A stretch of DNA of 64,000 nt from Mycolicibacter acidiphilus (GTDB taxonomy: Bacteria; Actinomycetota; Actinomycetes; Mycobacteriales; Mycobacteriaceae): positions 223,075 through 287,074 of the forward strand of contig NZ_JAHCLR010000003.1 of assembly GCF_018455725.1 (NCBI RefSeq). The letters are read 5' to 3'. Positions 9,080-18,290 of the stretch are shown here, piece by piece. Positions within the stretch are counted from its first letter, which is position 1; every line of letters begins with the position of its first letter. The notes beneath the pieces are model-generated. The model ran no database searches. It was not told where the DNA came from and was given only the letters and a program-made list of their open reading frames with translations. Both the position numbers and the translations under genes were made by a program.

Positions 9080-11626
9080 TCAGCCCAGTTTCAGCGACTC
9101 ACCGTCGGGACCGAGGTTCACCGGCACCACGTCACCGTCGTGCACCTCCCCTGCCAGCAGCAGCTTCGCCAGCTGGTCACCGATGGCCTGCTGGATCAGC
9201 CGGCGCAGCGGCCGCGCCCCGTACACGGGATCGAAGCCACGGTCTGCCAGCCACTTCTTGGCCTCCAGCGACACCTCCAGCGTCAGCCGGCGCTGCTGCA
9301 GCCGCTTGGCCAGTTGCTCCAGCTGGATGTCGACGATATGGACCAGTTCGTCGGAGTCGAGGTGGCTGAAGATCAGCACGTCGTCGAGCCGGTTGATGAA
9401 CTCCGGTTTGAACGCCGCCCGCACTGCCGCCATCACCTGCTCGTCAGTGCCGCCGTGGCCCAGGTTCGAGGTCAGGATCAGGATCGTGTTGCGGAAGTCG
9501 ACGGTGCGGCCCTGCCCGTCGGTGAGCCGGCCCTCGTCGAGGACCTGCAGCAGCACGTCGAACACGTCCGGGTGCGCCTTCTCCACCTCGTCGAACAGCA
9601 CCACCGTGTAGGGCCGGCGGCGCACCGCCTCGGTCAGCTGCCCGCCCTGGTCGTAGCCGACGTATCCGGGGGGCGCCCCGACCAGCCGCGCCACCGAGTG
9701 CTTCTCCCCGTACTCGCTCATGTCGATGCGGACCATCGCCCGCTCGTCGTCGAAGAGGAAGTCAGCGAGTGCCTTGGCCAGTTCGGTCTTGCCGACGCCG
9801 GTCGGGCCCAGGAACAGGAAGGAACCGGTGGGCCGGTTGGGGTCGGCGACCCCGGCCCGGGCGCGGCGCACCGCGTCGGAGACGGCGGTGACCGCATTGC
9901 GTTGCCCGACAACGCGTTTGCCCAGTTCGTCTTCCATCCGCAGCAGCTTGGCGGTCTCACCTTCGAGCATCCGGCCGGCCGGGATTCCGGTCCAGGCGCT
10001 GACGACGTCGGCGATGTCGTCGGGACCGACCTCCTCCTTGAGCATCACGTCTTCGCGGGCCTGCGCGTTCGGAATCGCCGACTCCAGCTTCTTCTCCACC
10101 TCCGGGATCCGCCCGTAGCGCAGTTCGGCGGCCTTGGCCAGATCCCCGTCGCGTTCGGCACGATCGGATTCGCCGCGCAGGATCTCCAGCTGTTCCTTGA
10201 GTTCACGCACCACGTCGATGGCGTTCTTCTCGTTCTGCCAGCGGGTGGTCAGCTGCGTCAGCTTCTCCTTCTGGTCGGCCAGTTCGGTGCGCAGCTTCTC
10301 CAGCCGCTCCTTGGAGGCGTCGTCCTCTTCTTTCTGCAGCGCCATCTCCTCGATCTCCAGGCGGCGCACCAGTCGCTCCACCTCGTCGATCTCGACGGGG
10401 CGGGAGTCGATCTCCATCTTCAGCCGGGATGCGGCCTCATCCACCAGGTCGATTGCCTTGTCCGGCAGGAACCGCGCGGTGATGTAGCGGTCGGACAGCG
10501 TGGCCGCGGCGACCAGTGCGGAGTCGGTGATCCGCACGCCGTGGTGCACCTCGTAGCGGTCCTTGAGCCCACGCAGGATGCCGACGGTGTCCTCCACCGA
10601 CGGTTCACCGACGAACACCTGCTGGAAGCGGCGTTCCAGGGCGGCGTCCTTCTCGATGTACTTGCGGTACTCCTCCAGCGTCGTCGCACCCACGAGCCGC
10701 AGCTCGCCGCGGGCCAGCATCGGCTTGATCATGTTGCCGGCGTCCATCGCACCCTCGCCGGTGGCACCGGCGCCGACGATCGTGTGCAACTCGTCGATGA
10801 ACGTGATGATCTGCCCGGCGGAGTTCTTGATGTCGTCGAGGACGGCCTTGAGGCGTTCCTCGAACTCCCCGCGGTATTTCGCGCCGGCCACCATCGAACC
10901 CATGTCGAGGGAGACGACGGTCTTGTCGCGCAGGCTGTCCGGCACGTCACCGGCGACGATGCGCTGGGCGAGACCCTCCACGATGGCGGTCTTGCCGACG
11001 CCGGGCTCACCGATCAGCACCGGGTTGTTCTTGGTGCGGCGGCTCAAAACCTGCACGACGCGGCGGATCTCGGTGTCACGACCGATCACCGGGTCCAGCT
11101 TGCCCTCGCGGGCGCGGGCGGTCAGGTCGGTGGAATACTTCTCCAGCGCCTGGTAGGTGTTCTCCGGGTCGGGGCTGGTGACCCGGGCGGAGCCGCGGAC
11201 CTTGACGAACGCCTCCCGTAACACCTGCGGGGAGGCGCCGTGGCCGGTGAGCAGCCTGGCGACGTCGGAGTCCCCGGTGGCCAGACCGACCATGACATGT
11301 TCGGTGGAGACGTACTCGTCGTCCATCTCGGTCGCCAGCTGTTGGGCGGTCGTGATCGCGGCCAGCGATTCGCGGGAGAGTTGCGGCTGTGCGCTGGCGT
11401 TGGTGACCTGCGGCGCGGTGTCGATGAGGCGCTGCGCCTCGGTGCGGATGGTCGCCGGGTCGACGCCGACCGCCTCCAGCAGGGGTGCGGCGATCCCGTC
11501 GTTCTGGGTCAGCAGCGCCTGCAGCAGATGCGCGGGCCGGATCTCGGTGTTGCGCGCGGCGGTGGCCGTCTGCAACGCCGCCGTCAGCGCCGCCTGCGTC
11601 TTGGTGGTCGGGTTGAACGAGTCCAC
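9080..11626 (-). CDS. clpB: ATP-dependent disaggregase ClpB
   Basis: ClpB is a hexameric AAA+ chaperone that, with DnaK, DnaJ and GrpE, pulls polypeptides out of aggregates. The 848-residue protein has the N-terminal Clp repeat domain (to about 145), first Walker A GEPGVGKT at 206-213, a coiled-coil M-domain (about 410-520) and second Walker [10 protein letters not shown] at 607-615. I chose GTG at 11626 ([14 protein letters not shown]), which gives exactly the M. tuberculosis length; an open frame continues upstream through the promoter and is not credible. Control is by the HAIR/sigma-H-type promoter at 11665-11698. Confidence 0.97.
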   Translation of the reverse strand: MDSFNPTTKTQAALTAALQTATAARNTEIRPAHLLQALLTQNDGIAAPLLEAVGVDPATIRTEAQRLIDTAPQVTNASAQPQLSRESLAAITTAQQLATEMDDEYVSTEHVMVGLATGDSDVARLLTGHGASPQVLREAFVKVRGSARVTSPDPENTYQALEKYSTDLTARAREGKLDPVIGRDTEIRRVVQVLSRRTKNNPVLIGEPGVGKTAIVEGLAQRIVAGDVPDSLRDKTVVSLDMGSMVAGAKYRGEFEERLKAVLDDIKNSAGQIITFIDELHTIVGAGATGEGAMDAGNMIKPMLARGELRLVGATTLEEYRKYIEKDAALERRFQQVFVGEPSVEDTVGILRGLKDRYEVHHGVRITDSALVAAATLSDRYITARFLPDKAIDLVDEAASRLKMEIDSRPVEIDEVERLVRRLEIEEMALQKEEDDASKERLEKLRTELADQKEKLTQLTTRWQNEKNAIDVVRELKEQLEILRGESDRAERDGDLAKAAELRYGRIPEVEKKLESAIPNAQAREDVMLKEEVGPDDIADVVSAWTGIPAGRMLEGETAKLLRMEDELGKRVVGQRNAVTAVSDAVRRARAGVADPNRPTGSFLFLGPTGVGKTELAKALADFLFDDERAMVRIDMSEYGEKHSVARLVGAPPGYVGYDQGGQLTEAVRRRPYTVVLFDEVEKAHPDVFDVLLQVLDEGRLTDGQGRTVDFRNTILILTSNLGHGGTDEQVMAAVRAAFKPEFINRLDDVLIFSHLDSDELVHIVDIQLEQLAKRLQQRRLTLEVSLEAKKWLADRGFDPVYGARPLRRLIQQAIGDQLAKLLLAGEVHDGDVVPVNLGPDGESLKLG

Positions 11627-11664
11627 AAGGCCTCCATTCGGGTCTGAAACGATTCTTGGCTGTC

Positions 11665-11691
11665 CAACGCACGAGATGTTGAGTCTGTTCC
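11665..11691 (-). promoter_or_regulatory. Sigma-H-type promoter of clpB
   Basis: On the minus strand GGAACA (11691-11686), a 16-base spacer and CGTTG (11669-11665) match the mycobacterial sigma-H consensus. The same GGAACA-N16-CGTTG arrangement occurs upstream of dnaK at 22089-22115. The -10 lies about 38 bases from the clpB GTG. Confidence 0.72.
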
Positions 11692-11698
11692 GCTCAAC
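11678..11698. promoter_or_regulatory. HAIR element (HspR operator) of clpB
   Basis: GTTGAG-N9-CTCAAC is an inverted repeat with HAIR spacing (consensus CTTGAGT-N7-ACTCAAG). It encloses the GGAACA -35 element, so HspR binding would block sigma access directly. Confidence 0.8.
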
Positions 11699-11804
11699 TC
11701 TAACTTTTCGGTATCGAGCGTGCGGTTCGATCCGCAACGTGCGAGTGCGGCCGTATCAAACCGCACGTTCGGATGCTTATCGGACAATCGGTTGGATGAT
11801 TCGC

Positions 11805-12035
11805 ATGCCGAAAGAGAAGATCTCCGTGACGGTGGATCGGGCGGTCTTGGCCGCGGCAGACTCCGACGCCAAGGCGGCCGGTTTGAATCGGTCCGAGCGG
11901 ATCGAGCAGGCCCTTCGCCACGAGCATCTTCGGATCTCCCTCGCGAACTACGCGGCACACACCGTCCCGGCTCTGGGCATCGAGGACTACGCGCAGAAGG
12001 TGTGCCGGGCCAACCTCACCGTCGGTCTGAGCTGA
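11805..12035 (+). CDS. Ribbon-helix-helix antitoxin-like protein, toxin partner not found
   Basis: A 76-residue protein starting MPKEKISVTVDRAVL (an ATG 9 bases earlier, 11796, is possible). The N-terminal beta strand plus two helices, with NRSERIEQALR as the second helix, match the MetJ/Arc/CopG-like DNA-binding fold of MazE/VapB antitoxins. The C-terminal half would normally wrap a toxin. The next reading frames do not encode a recognisable MazF or PIN toxin, so it is an orphan or the partner is a new type. It is divergent from clpB. Confidence 0.65.
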   Translation: MPKEKISVTVDRAVLAAADSDAKAAGLNRSERIEQALRHEHLRISLANYAAHTVPALGIEDYAQKVCRANLTVGLS

Positions 12036-12109
12036 ACCCGGGCGACATCGCATCGTCGTGACACCGACCATGAGCTCTCCTGGGGCACGGTAACTACCCA
12101 CATGGGGCG

Positions 12110-12580
12110 GTGCTGTCGGCGGCCGGCCGTACGGTCAATCGCGTAGCCGACCTGCCCGATCTTCTCGACGGCATCCGAGATGAGCAGCTGCCCGCCGACT
12201 GTCTGCTGCTGCGGGGCGGCCCCGACTCGGTTGAGAAGCTTCTTCGGCACGCTGAGCGAACGCGTCGCATGTTTTGCCTCGACGGCGATCCCGTCCTGGG
12301 CATCTCGATGTTCGCCGCAATCGACGACATGGGCCCCGATTCGCTGGACGGATTACTGGCCGGCCAACTGGCCACCTACCGGCTCATCCACACGGTACAG
12401 GCCGAAGACCTGATGACAGCAGGATTCCGAGTCGTCCCAACGTTTCGCCGGCCGCACGTCACGGTGCTGGTCGGATCCATCAATGAGATACCGGCGCTAC
12501 TGGCCGCGCTTGGCCCAACGCACGGCAACGACCACTATGGTGGGAGCAAGCATTGGAGGTCGACCGATGACCGTCGTTGA
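12110..12580 (+). CDS. Unidentified protein, first gene of an overlapping pair
   Basis: I do not recognise this family. The GTG at 12110 gives 156 residues; an in-frame stop at 12071 limits any extension. The sequence has a compact alpha/beta look (LPADCLLLRGG, HAERTRRMFCLDGDPVLGISMFA, RRPHVTVLVG) and ends with a low-complexity polar tail that overlaps the next gene by 14 bases. There is no signal peptide or transmembrane helix. The overlap and the small size of both genes suggest a functional pair, possibly toxin-antitoxin-like, but nothing in the sequence proves it. Confidence 0.6.
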   Translation: MLSAAGRTVNRVADLPDLLDGIRDEQLPADCLLLRGGPDSVEKLLRHAERTRRMFCLDGDPVLGISMFAAIDDMGPDSLDGLLAGQLATYRLIHTVQAEDLMTAGFRVVPTFRRPHVTVLVGSINEIPALLAALGPTHGNDHYGGSKHWRSTDDRR

Positions 12581-12827
12581 TATCGCTGCGGACCTGAACG
12601 CGCAGGACCAGACCGGGTATGTCTGGACGTTCCTCGACGAAGCACGCGAGCCGTCGATCATCACCCCGGGTGCGCTGGTAGTCGCAGGTGATCCCGATAC
12701 GGCTGCGGTCGCAGTCGTCGTCGATCTGGTCGCGCACCCGAACGGCACGATCGTGCACCTCAACATCCTGCCCGGCTCAATCGAGGATTACCTGGCGCTG
12801 GCAAAACGGGTGCACTCAGCCGCCTGA
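12567..12827 (+). CDS. Unidentified small protein, second gene of the overlapping pair
   Basis: An 86-residue protein starting MTVVDIAADLNAQD at ATG 12567, inside the end of the preceding gene. It is acidic and Val/Ala-rich with alternating strands (ALVVAGDPDTAAVAVVVDLV, GTIVHLNILPG) and a C-terminal helix (EDYLALAKRV). No named domain is visible. An upstream in-frame ATG (12483) would give 114 residues but lies wholly inside the preceding gene. Co-expression with 12110-12580 is inferred from the 14-base overlap. Confidence 0.6.
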   Translation: MTVVDIAADLNAQDQTGYVWTFLDEAREPSIITPGALVVAGDPDTAAVAVVVDLVAHPNGTIVHLNILPGSIEDYLALAKRVHSAA

Positions 12828-12895
12828 CTCGTGGCCGACGCCGGTGACGGCGCTCATCTCCTGAACCGGCGGACCTCGTAGATAGGATCGCGGCC

Positions 12896-14053
12896 GTGGG
12901 CATGGACGACCGCGACGCGCTGCGGGTGCTGCAAGATGCGGTCACCGGCTCCGATGACTTCGCGGCGCGGCTGTTCACCCGCTGGTTCGGCGCCCGCCCC
13001 GAAATCCGCGACCTGTTCCCCACCGACCTGGGGAGCATTCGCAGCGCGTTCGCCCAGGCCATCGGCTGGGTGTACGGCGAGTTCGCCGCACACCGGGCGC
13101 AGCAGCCGGTGGCGTTCCTCGCCCAGCTCGGTCGCGACCACCGCAAATACGGTGTGACACAAGATCATTACGACGCCCTCGGTGCGGTGCTGTACGCCAC
13201 GCTGCGCGACGCGCTGGGTGACGGCTGGACTCCCGCCGTCGACGAGGCGGCCCGCGAGTCGCTGCAGCTGGTCATCGGTGTGATGAGCGGCGCCGCCGAC
13301 GCGGAGGATGGCCCGGCCTGGTGGGATGGCACCGTCGTCGAGCATCTGCGGGTCTCCCGCGACCTGGCCGTCGTCCGCATGCAACTCGAGCAGCCGCTGC
13401 CGTACCACCCCGGCCAGTACGTGAAAGTCGAGACGCCGCAATGCCCCCGGCTGTGGCGCTACCTCAGCCCGAGCATGCCCGCCGACGAGACCGGCGCCAT
13501 CGAATTCCATGTCCGCGCCGTCTCCGGCGGCCTGGTCAGCACCGCGATCGTCAACGAGACCGCACCCGGTGACCGCTGGCGACTGTCCAGTCCACACGGC
13601 GGCTTGCACGTCGACCGGGACGGCGGCGACGTGCTGATGGTGGCCGGCAGCAGCGGCCTGGCACCGCTGCGCGCGATCATCATGGACATGTGCCGGTGGG
13701 CGGTGAACCCGCGGGTGCAGCTGTTCTTCGGCGGCCGCTACCCGTGCGAACTGTACGACCTGCCGACCCTGTGGCAGATCGGTGTGCACAACCCGTGGCT
13801 GTCGGTGACCCCGGTGTCGGAGTACCCGGGCGACCCGGACTGGGCCGCGGACTACCCGGATCCGACGCCGCCGCGGGGACTGCATCTGCGGCAGACGGGG
13901 CGGTTGCCGGAGGTGGTCACCCGGTACGGCGGATGGGGCGACCGGCAGATCCTGATCTGCGGCGGCCCGGACATGACCCGGGCCACCGAAGCGGCGCTGC
14001 TAGCGAAAGGTGCTGCACCAGAGCAGATTCGGCACGATCCGCTGCTGGCGTAG
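12896..14053 (+). CDS. Type II flavohaemoglobin (globin plus FAD/NAD reductase)
   Basis: The protein (385 residues from GTG 12896, or 383 from ATG 12902) has an N-terminal globin domain (about 1-135) with the proximal-His segment LGRDHRKYG. A ferredoxin-reductase module follows: FAD motif RYLSPSMP near 195, and NAD-binding MVAGSSGLAPLRAI and ICGGPDM. Mycobacterial type II flavohaemoglobins such as Rv0385 lack the usual NO-dioxygenase features and oxidise D-lactate. The RYLSPS in place of RxYS fits that type. It lies downstream of clpB as Rv0385 follows Rv0384c, but now separated by small genes. Confidence 0.88.
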   Translation: MGMDDRDALRVLQDAVTGSDDFAARLFTRWFGARPEIRDLFPTDLGSIRSAFAQAIGWVYGEFAAHRAQQPVAFLAQLGRDHRKYGVTQDHYDALGAVLYATLRDALGDGWTPAVDEAARESLQLVIGVMSGAADAEDGPAWWDGTVVEHLRVSRDLAVVRMQLEQPLPYHPGQYVKVETPQCPRLWRYLSPSMPADETGAIEFHVRAVSGGLVSTAIVNETAPGDRWRLSSPHGGLHVDRDGGDVLMVAGSSGLAPLRAIIMDMCRWAVNPRVQLFFGGRYPCELYDLPTLWQIGVHNPWLSVTPVSEYPGDPDWAADYPDPTPPRGLHLRQTGRLPEVVTRYGGWGDRQILICGGPDMTRATEAALLAKGAAPEQIRHDPLLA

Positions 14054-14148
14054 CGATCAGCACGAGTTCAGTCACCGAACACCGGCCAGCGGGTCAGATC
14101 AGCCCACTGCGGCCCGAAGCCTGACTGAAGTGACGAGCAGCGCCTCCA

Positions 14149-14454
14149 CTGCGAGAGCACACCCTCGTCGAGGACGTCGACCTGACCACAGCCCAGATCT
14201 TCGTCGACGGCGAACGTCTCACCGACGAACGCGCCGCACAGATCGCCGCCGATGTCCTGGCCAAGGCACGCTCACGCAACCTCATTCCGGGCGGAAAGTC
14301 GTTGTCAGGCGGCGCCAAACACTCGCCGGTGGTGCAGGTGCGCGTTTCCGAGAACACCAGGGCCAGGCTGCAAGCGATCGCCGAGGCCCGCAACATGAGC
14401 GTCTCCAGATTGTCTCGACAGGTGCTCGACGAATTCGTCTCGCAGCAGGACTGA
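14149..14454 (+). pseudogene. Antitoxin-like RHH protein lacking a normal start codon
   Basis: A frame ending with TGA at 14452-14454 encodes a convincing small protein: DVDLTTAQIFVDGERL, then RNLIPGGKSLSGG, then an RHH-like VVQVRVSENTRARLQAIAE helix and SRLSRQVLDEF. No ATG, GTG or TTG occurs between the in-frame stop at 14131 and the conserved DLTTAQ segment; only a CTG at 14149 is available. It is either a decayed 5' end or a rare CTG start. No toxin follows: the next gene is convergent. The gap 14054-14148 holds nothing else I can see. Confidence 0.5.
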
Positions 14455-14467
14455 AGGCGCAACCCGG

Positions 14468-16036
14468 TCAGAACGTGTCGACGAAGCGCGGCCTCGGCTC
14501 GCCTCTTCCGACACCGGCGGATGCCGCCAGAGCAGCCGCGACAAGACTCCGGGTCTCCGCGGGGTCGATGACGTCGTCGATCTCGAAAAGCGCTGCGGCG
14601 TTGAGGGCTTTGGCGTTCTCTTCGGCGACGGCGGTCGCCTGCCGGACCACCTGCTCCCGCTCATCGGGGTCAGCGATCGCGGCCAACTCCTTGCGCAGCC
14701 CCAACCGCACGGCTCCTTCGAGTCCCATCGGACCCAGATGCGCGCCCGGCCACGCCACCGTCAGCACCGATTCATGCAGACTGCCGCCCATCATGGCCTG
14801 CGCACCCAACCCGTAGCCACGACGCAGGATCACCGCCACCATCGGCACCCGCAGCGCAGCACCGGCCACCAGCAGCCGAGATCCCCGTCGTACCAGCGCT
14901 TCTGCTTCGGCGGCCGGACCGACCATGTAGCCCGGGCAGTCGACCAGCGACAGGATCGGCAGCCCGAACGCATCGCACAACTGCAGGAAACGCGCGGCTT
15001 TGTCGGATGCCGCGGCGGTGATCGCACCGGCCATCACCATGGTGTTGTTGCCGATGATTCCGACCGGGCGGCCCTCGATACGGGCCAGTGCGGTGACCAT
15101 CTCGGGTGCGAACCGCTCCCGCAGCACGGTCACCGAGTCGGCGTCGGCAATCGTTTCGATGATCGGCTTCAGCGGATAGGCACGACGGGCACGTTCGGGA
15201 ATCATTGTGCGCAAGGCGTTCTGATCTGCGGCAGCACCGGGCGCAGTCGCGCCCTGGAAGTAGCCGAGGACCCGTTTCGTCACCGCGACGGCTTCGGCTT
15301 CGTCGGCCACCACGACGTCGACGACGCCGTTGGGCGCCTGCACACTCAGCGGCCCGACGTCATCGGGGGCGACGTCGCCCAGTCCGCCACCGGCGATCAT
15401 CGCCGGACCCGCCATCCCGATGGAGGTGTCCGCGGTGGCGATGATCAGATCGGAGGTGCCTGCGATGACGGCGTTCCCCGCGAAGCAGCGCCCGTTGACC
15501 ACCGCTATCCGCGGCACCAGCCCGGAAAGCTTGGCCCACAGCGCGAATGCCGGAACGTTCAGCGACGATACCGTCGGGTAGTCGGTGTCGCCAGGCCGTC
15601 CGCCACCGCCTTCGGCGAAGAAGACCGTCGGCAGGCGCAGCCGGGCGATCAGGTCGAACAGCCGATCCTTCTTCAGATGTCCCAGGGCACCCTGCGTGCC
15701 CGCCAGCACCGTGTAGTCATAGGCCAGCACCGCGCAGGTGCTGCGGTCGGGCCCGAACTGCGCGGCGTTAATCGTGGCGGTCCCGGCCAGCAGGCCGTCG
15801 GCGGGGGTGTTGGCGATCAGGTCGTCGACGCTCCGGCGGGCACGCTGCGCGGCGATCGCGAACCGGCCGTACTCCACGAACGTCCCGGGATCGACCAGGT
15901 CGGCGATATTCTCCCGCGCTGTGCGTCCGCCCGCCTCGTGCCGGCGCCGTACCGCCTCCGGTCGCGCCGCATCCTCGGTCAGTGCGCGGCGGCGCAGCAG
16001 TTCCAGGTGGTCGTCGCGCAGCGAGTCGTCGGACAT
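14468..16036 (-). CDS. Acyl-CoA carboxylase beta (carboxyltransferase) subunit family protein
   Basis: This 522-residue protein belongs to the biotin-dependent acetyl/propionyl-CoA carboxylase carboxyltransferase family. The N-terminal crotonase-like half has FFAEGGGGRPGDTD and NGRCFAGNAVIAGTSD oxyanion segments. The C-terminal half has GIIGNN, LVDCPGYMVGPAAE and a GYGLGAQAMMGGS segment. Such subunits transfer carboxyl from biotin to an acyl-CoA. No biotin carboxylase gene is adjacent, so the partner and acyl substrate are unknown. The closely spaced upstream DUF3592 gene may be co-transcribed. Confidence 0.88.
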   Translation of the reverse strand: MSDDSLRDDHLELLRRRALTEDAARPEAVRRRHEAGGRTARENIADLVDPGTFVEYGRFAIAAQRARRSVDDLIANTPADGLLAGTATINAAQFGPDRSTCAVLAYDYTVLAGTQGALGHLKKDRLFDLIARLRLPTVFFAEGGGGRPGDTDYPTVSSLNVPAFALWAKLSGLVPRIAVVNGRCFAGNAVIAGTSDLIIATADTSIGMAGPAMIAGGGLGDVAPDDVGPLSVQAPNGVVDVVVADEAEAVAVTKRVLGYFQGATAPGAAADQNALRTMIPERARRAYPLKPIIETIADADSVTVLRERFAPEMVTALARIEGRPVGIIGNNTMVMAGAITAAASDKAARFLQLCDAFGLPILSLVDCPGYMVGPAAEAEALVRRGSRLLVAGAALRVPMVAVILRRGYGLGAQAMMGGSLHESVLTVAWPGAHLGPMGLEGAVRLGLRKELAAIADPDEREQVVRQATAVAEENAKALNAAALFEIDDVIDPAETRSLVAAALAASAGVGRGEPRPRFVDTF

Positions 16037-16052
16037 GGGCTGAGTTCCTTCG

Positions 16053-16799
16053 TCAGTCGGCAGCGATCACGTAATTCGACGGGTCATCCGGATCGACGAA
16101 CACCGTCACCAGGTCCCGGTCGACGACGATCCCGCGGGGCTTCTGCGAGTAGTTGCGTTTGAAGCGCAGCACCCTGTTGTTGGCCGGGTCGTCGTAACGG
16201 GCGGTGAGGACCCACTCGGTGCTGCTGTCGCCGTTCGGGCTGTAGGTGGTGTTCTCGACGATGGACTCGACCACACAGGTGAGGGGTTCCCCGATCCGGA
16301 CGGTGCGTTCCTGGCGGCGGCGGTCGCGGCGGGTGAAGAAGATGAAGGTTCCACCGAGCAGGCCGAACACCGATCCGAGAAACGTGAAGATGAGCGCGTT
16401 ACTCCAACCCGCGAAGCCGCCGAGTCGCGCGTCGCCGGGATTGTCCGGCCGATAGAACACCGACAGGTGCTCCCCCACTTCCGGTTCCGAGTTCGAGCGA
16501 TCACCCGGCGCGTACCGGTAGCTGCGCCCGTCCACGGTGTATTCGACGGTGATCGCGTACACGGTGGAGCCCTCCTTGTCGCGGGACTCGATCCGCTCGA
16601 CCACCACCGCGTCGGCGGTCTGTGCCCCGGCCCGGAAGTTCACGGTGCGCCAGGCCACGCCCACCCCGATGACCAGGAACAGCACCCCCAGTATCGCGAA
16701 TGCCCAGGGGACGTAATCCATGACATCCCGCTTCCGAGCCGCACGCAGCGCCAACTGTCGTTTCGGGTCGGTCACCGCCTCGTCCTCGGGGTGCTGCAT
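16053..16799 (-). CDS. DUF3592 membrane protein
   Basis: A 248-residue protein with two transmembrane helices (about 28-50 and 133-155) flanking an extracytoplasmic beta-rich domain. That domain holds the DUF3592 pattern: AVVVERIESRD...YAITVEYTVDGRSY...VFYRPDNPGDARL. A second such domain follows in the cytoplasm. The function is unknown. It is divergent from the epimerase gene and 16 bases upstream of the carboxyltransferase. Confidence 0.8.
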   Translation of the reverse strand: MQHPEDEAVTDPKRQLALRAARKRDVMDYVPWAFAILGVLFLVIGVGVAWRTVNFRAGAQTADAVVVERIESRDKEGSTVYAITVEYTVDGRSYRYAPGDRSNSEPEVGEHLSVFYRPDNPGDARLGGFAGWSNALIFTFLGSVFGLLGGTFIFFTRRDRRRQERTVRIGEPLTCVVESIVENTTYSPNGDSSTEWVLTARYDDPANNRVLRFKRNYSQKPRGIVVDRDLVTVFVDPDDPSNYVIAAD

Positions 16800-16856
16800 C
16801 GGTCTCCTTTCGTCATCGAACGACGATACGCACGCAGGACTGGCTAGGCTGACAGC

Positions 16857-17750
16857 GTGCAGATCCTCACGCTCCGCGACCCGGTATCCGCGCTGACTGC
16901 CATGTATGTTCCAGATGCAGGAATGATCTGCACGTCACTGGCCGACGACGGCGTGGAGTTGCTCGGGCAGCGCCGCGGCCTGGACGCCTACGTCACCGAG
17001 CACAAGACGATGGGCATCCCGCTGCTGTATCCGTGGGCGAATCGGTTGAGCGGCAACGACTACCGCGTCGGGGATACGGCGGTGACGCTGACCCCGGGCA
17101 CCGGCGGGGTGCACACCGACGAGCACGGCTCCCCCATCCACGGCACGCTGGCCGCCTGCCCCCGGTGGCGGGTCAACGCGCTGTCGGACTCACAACTGGT
17201 CGCAGAGCTGGACTTCGGCGCCGACCCGGAGCTGCTGGCGTCGTTCCCGTTCCCGCACCTGCTGGAGATGAACATCCTGCTGGCCGAACGCACGCTGCGG
17301 GTTCGCACCACGGTGACCGCCACGACTGATGCCGCGGTGCCGCTGTGTTTCGGGTTCCACCCGTATCTGACGATTCCCGGGGTGCCGCGCAACGAGTGGC
17401 GGATCGAGGCACCGGCGATGCGCCGGCGCGAGGTCGACGCTCACGGCCTGCCCACCGGCGTGGTGGCCCCGCAGCCGGCGCTCGATGAGCCGTTGGGCGA
17501 CAACACCTTCGACGACGGCTACGACGAGGTTCCGCCCGGGGCGGTGTTCGCGGTCTCCGGTGGCGACCGCCGCATCACGGTGCACTTCGACGGCGGCTAT
17601 CCGGCCGCGCAGATCTACGCCCCGCACAGCGACGACGTCGTCTGCTTCGAGCCGATGGCCGCACCCACCGATGCGCTGCGGCAAGGCGGATATCGGGTGG
17701 CGCAGCCGGGCGAGCCGGCTGTCGCACAGTTCTCGATCCGGGTCAGCTGA
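16857..17750 (+). CDS. Aldose 1-epimerase family protein
   Basis: The 297-residue protein starts at GTG 16857 and has the galactose mutarotase-like fold. It shows YPWANRLSG near residue 60, the HGTLA segment with the first catalytic His (about 95), GFHPYLTIP with the second His (about 166), and the C-terminal CFEPMAAPTDAL carrying the acidic residue expected to act as base. It would interconvert alpha and beta anomers of a hexose or hexose-phosphate. The substrate is not determinable. It is divergent from DUF3592. Confidence 0.9.
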   Translation: MQILTLRDPVSALTAMYVPDAGMICTSLADDGVELLGQRRGLDAYVTEHKTMGIPLLYPWANRLSGNDYRVGDTAVTLTPGTGGVHTDEHGSPIHGTLAACPRWRVNALSDSQLVAELDFGADPELLASFPFPHLLEMNILLAERTLRVRTTVTATTDAAVPLCFGFHPYLTIPGVPRNEWRIEAPAMRRREVDAHGLPTGVVAPQPALDEPLGDNTFDDGYDEVPPGAVFAVSGGDRRITVHFDGGYPAAQIYAPHSDDVVCFEPMAAPTDALRQGGYRVAQPGEPAVAQFSIRVS

Positions 17751-17763
17751 ACGATCCCGCCGA

Positions 17764-17922
17764 TCACCAGGGAATCAGATCGATGATCCAATCCCACACA
17801 TCCCGCACTCGGCTCCGCCTGCGCTCCGCGCGCTGCTCCGGTGAGAGTTCCTGCTCATCCTCGTAGCCCCACAGCCAGCTGCGCCGGCGCTTCCGGGGGT
17901 GGTCCTGGCCGTCTGGGTTCAT
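17764..17922 (-). CDS. 52-residue basic protein, last gene of the dnaK-hspR operon
   Basis: An ATG at 17922 overlaps the hspR stop in an ATGA junction and opens a 52-residue frame. It is very basic and Trp-rich: HPRKRRRSWLWGYEDEQELSPEQRAERRRSR, then the hydrophobic end DVWDWIIDLIPW. The tight coupling to hspR and the coherent composition argue that it is real. No family is recognised. The amphipathic C-terminus could contact membrane or a protein partner, which is inference. Confidence 0.55.
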   Translation of the reverse strand: MNPDGQDHPRKRRRSWLWGYEDEQELSPEQRAERRRSRVRDVWDWIIDLIPW

Positions 17923-18290
17923 CGCCGCGGCTGCCAGACCACCACGGCGGTGCTCTTCGGGATCACCGCGACCTCCCGGCGCTGGTTGCGCCGCAGCATC
18001 TCCACCTCGGCGGCCATCTCCTCAACCCGCGACTGCAGCACCTCGACCTGATTGGTCAGCTCGATGATCCGCTTGATGCCGGCCAGGTTGACGCCTTCGT
18101 CGTGGGAGAGCCGCTGCACCTCCCGCAGCAGGTCGACGTCGTGCTGCGAATAACGCCGCCCGCCACCGGAACTGCGCCGCGGACTGACCAGGCCGAGCCG
18201 GTCGTAGGTACGCAGCGTCTGCGCGTGCATCCCGGCGAGCTCGGCGGCCACCGAGATCAGGAACGTCCGCGAGCTCTCCGAGGGACTCAT
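17919..18290 (-). CDS. hspR: Heat-shock repressor HspR (MerR-type)
   Basis: HspR represses the dnaK and clpB promoters by binding HAIR elements with DnaK as co-repressor. The 123-residue protein has an N-terminal MerR winged helix ([24 protein letters not shown], then the [14 protein letters not shown] wing) and a C-terminal coiled coil (about 70-105, [21 protein letters not shown]). It overlaps dnaJ1 by 4 bases at the operon end, giving the classic dnaK-grpE-dnaJ1-hspR autoregulated unit. Confidence 0.96.
   Translation of the reverse strand: MSPSESSRTFLISVAAELAGMHAQTLRTYDRLGLVSPRRSSGGGRRYSQHDVDLLREVQRLSHDEGVNLAGIKRIIELTNQVEVLQSRVEEMAAEVEMLRRNQRREVAVIPKSTAVVVWQPRR

Noticed and set aside
9140-11221. 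693-codon plus-strand open frame
   Set aside because: Mirror frame of clpB caused by high third-position GC.
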